Of a DNA stretch of 64,000 nucleotides, positions 56,225 through 64,000 are shown in pieces; position 1 is the stretch's first letter, and each line of letters starts with the position of its first letter. The position numbers and the translations under genes were made by a program. Source of the stretch: Wyeomyia smithii (Eukaryota > Arthropoda > Insecta > Diptera > Culicidae); the NCBI RefSeq assembly GCF_029784165.1, contig NC_073695.1, positions 103,805,422-103,869,421 on the forward strand, read 5' to 3'. The notes under the pieces are model-generated. The model made no database searches and was not told where the DNA came from. It worked only from the letters and a program-made list of their open reading frames with translations.

Positions 56225-56367
56225 TTGGCTGCTTGGTGCTCGAATATTTGGCCGTTATTCGAACGTGGGTATAATTGGAAATTTTAGTATATTTATTTTT
56301 TGCTCTGCATTCGTATTCTCCAGCGTCACTGGGTATCACTGAATTTATGATGAGCTCGGATCGTTTT
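56225..56367 (-). CDS. vn: Vein/neuregulin-like gene, Ig C2 exon
   Basis: 143 bases between TTTGCAG and GCCAA|GTAATT. It reads KRSELIINSVIPSDAGEYEC and RAKNKYTKISNYTHVRIT, the second half of an Ig C2 domain, with the D-A-G-E-Y-E-C motif holding the second Ig cysteine. The KRSEL...DAGEY pattern strongly resembles the neuregulin Ig domain (KSEL...DSGEY). Ig followed by linker and EGF on consecutive exons, all in compatible phases, is why I call this Vein. Upstream exons (N-terminus, first Ig half) are right of this point and were not found in the window. Confidence 0.75.
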
Positions 56368-56465
56368 CTGCAAAGAAAAGAAGATTCGTAATGATGAATA
56401 TTGGGTGATAATATATATTAATTAGGATAAACAAATTTGATTGCAAATAACATAAATACTTTTAG

Positions 56466-56575
56466 CACAGACTAAGAGACGTAATACTGGAACCTAGCTC
56501 CATTGTCATATGAAAACGATCATTTTAAATTTCTAATTGAAGAGATCATCGCACCAAATCTTTTTAACCTCACTT
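56466..56575. mobile_element. Left part of a MITE related to 48269-48521
   Basis: It begins CACAGACTAAGAGACGTAAT and continues CTCCATTGTCATATGAAAACGATCATTT, parallel to the 48269 element (CTCCATCGCCAC...AACGATCATTT). The match fades after about 110 bases, and no right end follows within 300 bases. Confidence 0.6.
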
Positions 56576-56655
56576 TTTTGACAGATACTGGTAACTTTGT
56601 TTCGTTTTGGACTTGGTGCTTTTTTCTGGTGGAGCAATCGTGTGCGTAGTTGTAA

Positions 56656-56780
56656 CACAGACAAACAGACGTACCACCAAATTTATTTTCGTGGATCAAA
56701 ATAACGGTCAATTCAAATGATTTTCAGGTTTAACTCCCATAATTTTCTTAAAATTGGTGTGGTACGTCTGTTTGTCTGTG
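56656..56780. mobile_element. 125-bp MITE with perfect 22-bp TIRs
   Basis: It starts CACAGACAAACAGACGTACC and ends GGTACGTCTGTTTGTCTGTG; 22 terminal bases are exact inverted repeats. The flanks are GTTGTAA (56649-56655) and GTTGCAA (56781-56787), a likely 7-bp target duplication with one mismatch. There is no coding capacity. Confidence 0.8.
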
Positions 56781-56965
56781 GTTGCAATGTTGCTCAATTT
56801 ATGAATGTTGCTAGTGTACTGGCACATCCCACACAAAGTTTAAAGAACATTTTTGATGCAATTGAAATGATCTACTTAAATCGGAAATAATCGCCTGAAG
56901 GTAAACAAAATGCCAGTATCTGTCAAACTCAGATGCGTGTCGGGTCTTTAACTGTCTTGCAATCT
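56781..56965. other. Short spacer
   Basis: Unassigned sequence between the MITE and the CR1-like tail. Confidence 0.35.
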
Positions 56966-59160
56966 ATTTATTTATTTATTTATTTACTATTACCAACAGA
57001 CATAAAATAAATTGTCCTAATGGCTACTAATACTAATACAAATATCTCCGGAACATTGACAAAAATTTAGAACGTATAACTCGGTATGATAAATGGAAGT
57101 CGAAAACTAGCGACACTCTGTTGAAAGCGCGTTGAATACCTGTGATAGCACTGTTTGAGCTATAGTTGGTTCGGCGAAAGGGCAAGTGCAAAGCTGGCAT
57201 GCTTCGCAGGGTTCTAGTTGGAGCATGCAGGTTGATTTGACGCAGAATGGCAGGACAGTCGACCCGTGATGTCAGAATATCGGAGACGAGCATAGCGCGT
57301 GCTGTTCCCCGACGTAGTTGAAGAGTATCGATCTGGAGCAGCTGGCATCGGTGGTATTACGCATGGGCTGTTGCCAGGGAAGCATTCGAAAGGGCATAAC
57401 GTACAAACCGGCGCTGAATATTTTCGATTCGGTAGATAGCATTATTATAATGAGGCACCCAGACTGTAGAACAGTACTCCAATGAAGACCGAACAAGCGA
57501 ACAGTAAAGCGTGACTAGGCAGTGGATGTTTTTGAAATCACGTGTCATTCGGAAAATAAGTCCTAGTTGTCTAGCTAGAAGCCTTCGCTACGATGAAAGA
57601 TGTGTGTTGCTTGAAGCTGAGTTTTTCGTCCAGAAGTACTCCGAGATCCTTAATGAAGACGACTCGCTGTACTGGAGAACCGTTTAGGAAGTAGTCAACT
57701 TGTAGTGGCCTGTGTTTTCTCGTAAATGTTATGACGGAGCATTTGGACGGGTTTAGTACCATACGATTAATCTCGCACCAGGAAGCGAATATGTTGAGTT
57801 GTTCCTGAAGAAAAGCGGCATCGGCAGAATGTTTGATTTTGTTGAATAGCTTCAAATCGTCGGCAAATGCAAGACGGAGGCATTTTAAAGAATAGTGTAC
57901 GTCGTTGAAGTAAAGCAGGAACACTAGTGGGCCAAGATGACTGCCTTGCGCAATCCCGGAGAAAGCCGAGAACGATTTCGAGATTTTGTCGGTAATTTTC
58001 ACACTCAGAGTCCGTCCCATTAAATACGACTCTAACCAGCACAACAAGCTGCCGCTAAAGCCATAACGGTCATGTTTGGCGACGGCAATGGGATGGTTTA
58101 TTTTGTCGAAAGCGGCTGAGAGGTCCGTATAGATCGTGTCCGTTTGAGATCGGTCAATGAAGCTGTCGATTACGAAACTTGTTAGGCAGAGTAAATTCGT
58201 CGTACAGGAGCGTTTCGGAAGAAACCCATGTTGTTCGTCAGCAATGTTATTTAGGCAGTGCGCGAAAATTGGTTGCAGTACGATTAGCTCGAACAGTTTC
58301 GATATAGCACACAAAGCAGATATGCCACGATAGTTGTCGATTTTTGTAAGGTCGCCCTTTTTGTACACCGGGAACAAAAATGCGTGTTTCCAAGCTGTAG
58401 GAAATCTTCCTGAGGAAAGCGACAAACGAAACAAGAAACTCAACGGTATAAGTAAATCAGTGATGCACTTTTTTAGCAACGTGGCCGGGATACCATCCGG
58501 ACCAGGAGAATAGGAATGTTTCAGTTTACTAGCAGCGGTTAGAATCATTGAATCGTCGATGTTAATCGAGGCGATTGATTGTCCATAAGAGGGAACGTTA
58601 TTAGCGGCCTCAAGAACTTGGTCATTAGTAAAAGTTTCACTGTTGAATACACTACAAAATTTATCGGCGAACAATCTGCATATTGCGGTACAATTATCTG
58701 CTTTTTCGCCAGCCAGCTCCATACTAGAGGGCAGACCTGATTGCTTCCGCTGCATGTTGCCAAATTCCAAAACTTTTTTGGATCAGTCTTCAATTTACTC
58801 TCCATGAGCCGCCTATAATTTGAGTAGCAGCGTCGTCGTAGTTTTTTATACTCGTAATTTAGTTGCCGATAGTGTTCTCGCAAACAAAGCGTACCGTTTG
58901 CTGAAAACCTTCTCAATGCAGCTTTTTTCATTGATTTTAGACGACATAGTGTGGAAGATTGCCAGGGGAGATACTTTCGATTACGGGCTTTAGGAACAAA
59001 ACGTTCCAACAGTTCGGTACAGACAGAAGTAAAATCGTTCACGGCCAGGTCAATATCGGTGTGATTCAAAACAGTAATCCAATCTACGTTGCGTAGCGCG
59101 CTTGACAAGCCATCGTAATCAGCTCGACGAAAATTGAATCGAATCGAGTTTGCTGAAATC
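56966..59160 (-). pseudogene. 5'-truncated CR1-like non-LTR retrotransposon
   Basis: On the minus strand it begins with an endonuclease-RT linker (RADYDGLSSALRNVDW at about 59150-59090, then KKLRRRCYSNYRRLMESKLK) and shifts frame near 58770. The RT runs 58770-57571: SYSPGPDGIPATLLKK, TDLSAAFDKINHPIAV (catalytic Asp), FSGIAQGSHLGPLVFLLYFN, and LAFADDLKLF. It shifts frame twice more, through SSLEYCSTVWVPHYNNA, to SDILTSRVDCPAILRQINLH and a C-terminus near 57040. The 3' end is a short AAAT microsatellite (56967-56990, TTTA on the plus strand). The clade assignment between CR1 and related groups is tentative. Confidence 0.75.
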
Positions 59161-59994
59161 GGTGGATCGATTCTATAACGATCTCATACATATTGTGATT
59201 TTCTATTCTACATATTCACGTATGCTAGCGCTGGCACTGAATTTAGCAATACTCAAAGGGAGTGATATGCGGAGAGATAATCGTGAGCCTAACGAACATG
59301 AAAGGTAACAACAAGTTGAGAGGTATTGCAGTCAGGTACAATAAAGCACGTGCTTATTTCGAATTCAGGGTTGATATTTGTTGACACTCTTGAGTGAAAG
59401 TGAAAAAAAGCATGCATAAACGTTATTTTTTTACAATCCTTTCAGAGTTCTCCCTTCCCGCTTTTTGCATGGAAGTGAACTGTCAAAACACCTCATTATA
59501 TTTCATGCGATGGAAGCAAGACAACAAAATCAGTTTATCAGTTGACGAAGATTGTCAAGGCATCGGTCAGCGTCAGTGAAAAAGTGTTTCGGTGAGGTTC
59601 ATTTTGGTTGAGTGGACTGTTTGTTCTTCTTTTTCGCTTTGAAGAGAAGATCATTTGGTTGGATTTGTCGTCAAATTTTATTCCGTAACCGTGAAGTATG
59701 CGCGCGATCTATTTCATCTGAGTATAACAGCACGTTACTAGGACGAAAGTCTAGTGTATCTGAAAGAGTGCTGCGATCATTGGAAGTGAAAATTGAAAAT
59801 GATTGGCTGTAATTTTCGAAGAATTTTGCTGGGGAAAATGACTTTTATCAGCACTGATTTCGATACGTTTTGCTTGTTCTATTGCTAAACAATGAATTAA
59901 GAATGCTTCAAAATTGCATTATCACAGTGATTTTTAAACAGACGGTAAAATTTAACATAAACATAGAATTTAACACTTTCTCGGTTTTTGCGAT
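59161..59994. other. Spacer; no gene
   Basis: Only short frames. GTATGCTAGCGCTGGCACTGA at about 59220 resembles an inner motif of the MITE at 48269 (GTACGCTAGCGCTGATGTCG), so a MITE fragment may lie here. Confidence 0.35.
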
Positions 59995-61004
59995 TAGGGT
60001 TTGCAATATTCCCGAGAATAGATTTCCCGGGAAACGGGAATGAAAAATCTCATTTCCCGGGAATTCCCGGGAACCGGGAAAGGAAAAAAACCTTAGCAAA
60101 AATGAGATTTCAAATAAAGTTTATTTATAAAAAGTTTCAAACAATCGTTTACAATTTAATTATGAATTGAAGAACAAAATTTATTCAAGTTCACCCCAGA
60201 AATTCATGAACAATCGTCCATCAATCGCCTCAGTTCCGCAGACAATTTTTCGTTAGGCCCAAATAATGTAGTTCCCTTCTGTAAAACTTTGCTTAAAATC
60301 GCTGAATCACAGCTGGTGTCTGATTTCTAAAATATTTCTAAATTACCGATTCCAGCTTTTGCTACATTTCATTAGAAACTTAAGAGTCCAATACTTTTAG
60401 TTTGCTTAAGATAAAGCTGTGTGTTTGGCAGCCAGATTTTAGAGCATTTGAATGCCTTCGTAATTAATGTGAAATCGCGGCCACGACCCAAGCTACACTG
60501 ACTGAGCTTCATTAGTTTATTTATTTCTGGTCGCATTGATTTACGGGTTTCAATTTTTTTTATCAATTTACAGGTTTCAAAATTTTTTGTCAATAAACAA
60601 AGAAAAAATCAAGCAACTTTCCGCTTAGTAGTAAACTCACTAGCAAAAAAAGCCATGAGACGAAGAAAATATTTCTTAATTTATCGTTTACTGAATGAGA
60701 CAGCATATATTTTTGACAAATAAATTAAGCAAATATTTTGATATTACAAGGCAAGCAAATATTGATCGTCGTTTTAAGCAAATAATTGCTGCGTATAATG
60801 CACACTATGAAGCTGCTCTACACTTCTACGACGTAAGTTTCGTGTTTTGATACGAGATTTAGTTTTATTGCAATATTGTATGGAAAACGTTCCGAGGAGC
60901 TCGGGAATCCCGGGATCCCGGAAATCAATATTCCTATTCCCGGGATCCGGGAATCCGGGGAAAAGGCAATTCCCGGGAAATCGTTCCCGGGATTGCAAAC
61001 CCTA
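59995..61004. mobile_element. 1010-bp hAT-type element with CCCGGG-rich termini
   Basis: It is bounded by exact 8-bp direct repeats TTTGCGAT (59987-59994 and 61005-61012). The ends TAGGGTTTGCAAT and ATTGCAAACCCTA are exact inverted repeats. Just inside each end is a 50-80 bp block of TTCCCGGGAA-type palindromes (60010-60080 and 60905-60990). The interior is AT-rich with no recognisable transposase, though a basic minus-strand frame at 60372-60593 might be a remnant. Confidence 0.88.
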
Positions 61005-61386
61005 TTTGCGATGCACTTGATTATTTCCCAGTTCATACTTCTATCGTCATCACTATGAAAACGTTAGTCAACATTGCGCTTTGAGAAGTGATCTGACACA
61101 TTTGACATGTGAAACCCAGTTGTCTTTAGTCGAAATACAAGACGCATCGCGAAGCAGATGGTGCAAGTGTTATTTATGTAAAATACTGTTATCATCTGAA
61201 CGATGGTTTTATAGGTTTTTTTTAAAAGTGTTATGTCTGTTAGTCTGTGGTACTGCTGGTTCTATTATACTGTTTCACGGGAAGAGCTCACGGCTCAGAA
61301 AAACTAGGATGCAATGATTTTGGGCTTCAAATGGTGAATTGGCAACTTGAAAGCCTCAAATTGACTCTAGCCCTATTCCAGTTCCT
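61005..61386. other. Spacer containing the right part of a 48269-type MITE (61130-61249)
   Basis: 61130-61249 has ACAAGACGCATCGCGAAGCAG and ends GTTATGTCTGTTAGTCTGTG, parallel to the right half of 48269-48521 (ACGAGACGCAGCGCGAACACG to the same terminal 20 bases). No left end is directly adjacent. Confidence 0.6.
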
Positions 61387-61613
61387 GGTCTAGATTCAAT
61401 CCTAGCCGACACCGGGAGATTCTCTGAGGCGAAAAATCTCTGGGATCACGCCTTCCATTGCATGAGGAAGTAAAGCCGTTGGCGCCGGTCCGTTAATAAA
61501 CGGGTCGTGAGTTAGGGTCCTGGGTGTGGAGGTCGCCTCCCTGGGCGTCGGTGATTGGCCACAACAGTGGCGGAACCAGACCGACGGAAAATAAGCGAGA
61601 ATAAAAAAAAAAA
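61387..61613 (+). mobile_element. SINE-like retroposon, 227 bp with poly-A tail
   Basis: It is flanked by an exact 13-bp target duplication TATTCCAGTTCCT (61374-61386 and 61614-61626) and ends in AATA plus an 11-A run. A GC-rich body precedes the tail. GGGTCGTGAGTTAGGGTCC resembles a diverged tRNA-type B box (GGTTCGAATCC class). No ORF. Poly-A plus variable-length target duplication means retrotransposition, presumably by a LINE enzyme. Confidence 0.8.
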
Positions 61614-61849
61614 TATTCCAGTTCCTATCTCACACCTTCACGAGACATATAATACAGTAGATAGCCAGCTGAAACATAGACACCCTAGGCAGCGAAAAAG
61701 GTCATGTCAAATTATATCAAATCATACGAGGGTCGAAAAATCAAATTATTCGAGGGTCGTAAAATCACAACTTTGAGCGCTTTGAGGCACCTCTAAATCA
61801 TGTCCGATTGAGCTGAAATTTTGCACAGAGCATTTTTTTGAGTCAATGA
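61614..61849. other. Spacer
   Basis: Contains a near-duplicate phrase, AAATTAT...CGAGGGTCG (twice, 61708-61760). Nothing else recognised. Confidence 0.35.
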
Positions 61850-63690
61850 ACAAAATGTACAACCATACTCCGGCGACCAAGGAAATGCTTTTCCAACCCA
61901 ATTGTGTGTTTACCAATATGGTGCGGTTCAAAACAGCGTCTGATCTCCAATTAGGAGCGGATGAACAACGTCCTAGTGTGAGCGTGGGAGCGTCCCCTGG
62001 GGAGACGTGTGGTTGGGGAAGGCCCAACAATCCGCCCCGCAAAACACCAAACGTTGCAAATTTCGAGGAAGTAAATGCTGATCAGAACAATCAGTACAGA
62101 TCTGGGTGATGAAATAATGACTACAATTGGAAAATAGGTACATAGAGTTGCAGATCGCAATGCTTTCAGGGCTGCGAAAGGATCGTATATAATGAATTCA
62201 ATTCACCTCACTTCGAAATCGTAGCACTGCAAGAACTTTGCTGGTCGGGACAGATGGAAACGCGGACATCGAGAAGCTGCCGTTTACCAGAGCTGTGACA
62301 ACACCAACGAACTGGAGACTGGCTTTATAGCACTGGGTACGATGCGCTAACGCGTGATTGGATGACAGCCGATCAGTTCAAGGCAGGCTTATGATAAGAC
62401 GCCATCTTTTTATGACCGAAAAACAACAAGCAGCATTATGGAACCACGGTGGGTTCGAAATGGAAATGGAGCCGAAAAAATGTCACATACAACCCAGAGC
62501 AAAAGCATAGGCGCGTCTAAGACCTGATTCTAGTCCAAAGATGTTTGAGTTTTGCAGCATCCCGCGGTATGGTAGTCAGAAGTACCTTCTTCCCCCGCAA
62601 AGACACGATTACCTCATTGCAGTCGTTGCAGATTTCTGTATGCATGCGCTCAAAACTATCGACGGTGTAAAGAAACACGCGTCAAAGTCGCCCTCCACGA
62701 CCAAACTTTGGGCAACTACGCCGAAGTTGCACGGGAGTACGCGCAGCAGCTGGTAGCAGCACTACTAACGGAAGAGCAGCTTGGCGTTGCTGGAGGGACA
62801 TTCGATCAGCCATAGGTAGTACTGCTATAGCGGCAATGGCTCCGAACAGGAGAAACAACTAGTTTTAAGACGAGTGTAAAAAGTTAGTGAAAGAGAAGAA
62901 TGCAGCACGAGCAAGAATGCTGCAACGCCGAACGAGGACAAACGTGGAGCGCTACCGACGCGCACAGAACAGGCAAAACTTGGTCTTTCGAAAGAAGAAG
63001 CGCCAGCAGGAAGATCGTGATTGCGAGGCGATGGAGAAATTGTACCGTGCGAATGATATACGTAAGTTCATGTACAGAGACCTGGACGGCAACCTTCTCA
63101 CGAACAAATGTGAGGTGGATGAAAGGTGGAAACAGTACTACAACCAGAATTTTAACGGCGATGTAGCAGAGGACGACGACGAAGTGGTAGTAGATCTCGG
63201 TGTACAGAATTCCAGCCCCTGACCTCCAGAAAGTCAAAGAGGAGATCGGCCGGCTGAAACATAACAAAACAGCTGGCGCTGACCAACTCCCCTGCGAGCT
63301 GTTGAAACACGGTGGTGAATACCTAGCTAAGGCGCTTCACTGGGTTATTGCCAAGAAGTAGTACGGGAAAAGTGGATCTAGGGTACAGTGAGCCCCATCT
63401 ACAAAAAGGGCGACAAGTTGGATTGCTGCAACTTCCAAGTACTCTCTCAAGTTCTATGCCATAGACTATCACCGTTTGTGAGGAAGTTCGTGGGGCAATA
63501 CCAGGCGGGATTTAAATCGGAATATTCGGCATGGACCTGGGCAACGAAACATGGATCACGAGTGAAATCTCGATATTGGAACTGCATGTTGCTTACTTCT
63601 TTAGGCGGAGACAGAATGCTGTTCGAGCCGCTAGAGCCCCGCAAATTCGGCATCGTCGCACTGAGCTGTTGCAAAGGTGAGAAGATGTGA
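61850..63690 (+). pseudogene. Second RTE-like relic (5' leader, endonuclease, linker, RT)
   Basis: 61850-62107 is an open leader (ASPGETCGWGRPNNPPRKTPN). Endonuclease traces follow near 62210 (FEIVALQELCWSGQME) and AAVYQSCDNTNELETGFIAL. A well-preserved linker is at 62880-63222 (RMLQRRTRTNVERYRRAQNR, IRKFMYRDLDGNLLTNKCEV), parallel to 9750-9850. RT start: EEIGRLKHNKTAGADQLPCE (63238-63300) and LSQVLCHRLSPFVRKFVGQY (63430-63510). It degrades after 63520. Frameshifts and stops throughout. Confidence 0.75.
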
Positions 63691-64000
63691 AAAGTCCGTG
63701 ACAGCAAGGCCCAGTTTTACCAGAGCGGTGACAAGCAGAGTGTAGGATCGTGTGATCAACTCGAAGACGATTAACGAGAAGATGTGTTTGTTGAGGATTG
63801 AAGGTTGTTTCTTCAACTACAACTGCTCGCCGCAAGACATCAAGATCGTTATCGGGAATATAAACGCCCTGATTGGTAGAAAAGTGATGCATAGATTAGT
63901 GATAAAGCCTCACAGCTTACACACCGACACAAAAGACTACAGCCAACTTCACAACTTCCCGAGGTCTGGAGATTTAAAGTACCCCCGCAAAAATATTCAC
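63691..64000 (+). pseudogene. Endonuclease fragment of a third RTE-like copy, cut by window edge
   Basis: From about 63778 the plus strand reads EKMCLLRIEGCFFNYN, then DIKIVIGNINALIGRKVMHR, matching FFNYSIINVH...VKVGIGDMNAKVGRKVMYR at 9090-9260. It continues to YPRKNIH at the window end. The metal-binding Asp of GDMN is Asn here (GNIN). The change from RT to endonuclease sequence marks a junction of two fragments near 63690-63760. Confidence 0.6.

Overview
This looks like nuclear DNA from a dipteran, most likely a culicine (Aedes-like) mosquito. It is AT-rich, the few host genes are split into short exons with GT/AG splice sites, and most of the rest is nested transposable elements: I-clade, Jockey-clade, RTE-like and CR1-like non-LTR retrotransposons, hAT, Tc1/mariner and P-like DNA transposons, MITEs and a SINE. 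The species call is an inference from gene and element types; no bacterial gene organisation is present.

Layout. 1-4827: an apparently intact I-clade retrotransposon on the minus strand (ORF1 and ORF2, cut by the left window edge). 4828-20725: copy A of a large duplicated block. 20726-22449: a 1.7 kb single-copy island with the last exon of a UPRT (uracil phosphoribosyltransferase homologue) gene on the plus strand and, convergent to it, the last exon of an unidentified minus-strand gene. 22450-42328: copy A' of the block. 42329-45841: AT-rich repeat with a dead Tc1/mariner element. About 46.0 kb: a likely first coding exon on the minus strand. 48-51 kb: several MITEs. 51439-53477: a decayed THAP/P-element transposase with two exons still cleanly readable. 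55201-56367: three minus-strand exons with matching splice phases that encode an Ig domain followed by a canonical EGF domain, the design of the neuregulin-like ligand Vein. 56.5-64 kb: CR1-like, hAT, SINE and RTE-like remnants.

The duplicated block holds, in order: AT-rich DNA, a roughly 250-bp tandem repeat, a long-TIR MITE, an RTE-like relic split by a 646-bp hAT-type MITE, AT-rich repeat, and a Jockey-clade element whose ORF2 is broken by a 2.2 kb TIR-bounded insertion. I noticed only about ten single-base differences between the two copies over about 15.9 kb. Copy A' alone carries a 3983-bp hAT-like element; copy A shows its empty site with the 8-bp target present once. Copy A' also has a 13-bp target-site duplication on both sides of the Jockey element, while copy A has it only on the 5' side, so A' keeps the older arrangement and A is the derived or truncated copy (or the pair is an assembly artefact).

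I found no clear new multi-gene system. The most informative items are the duplication with filled and empty hAT sites, the 2.2 kb insertion carrying its own promoter-like region and a 21-bp minisatellite, the Vein exons, and the P-like pseudogene.
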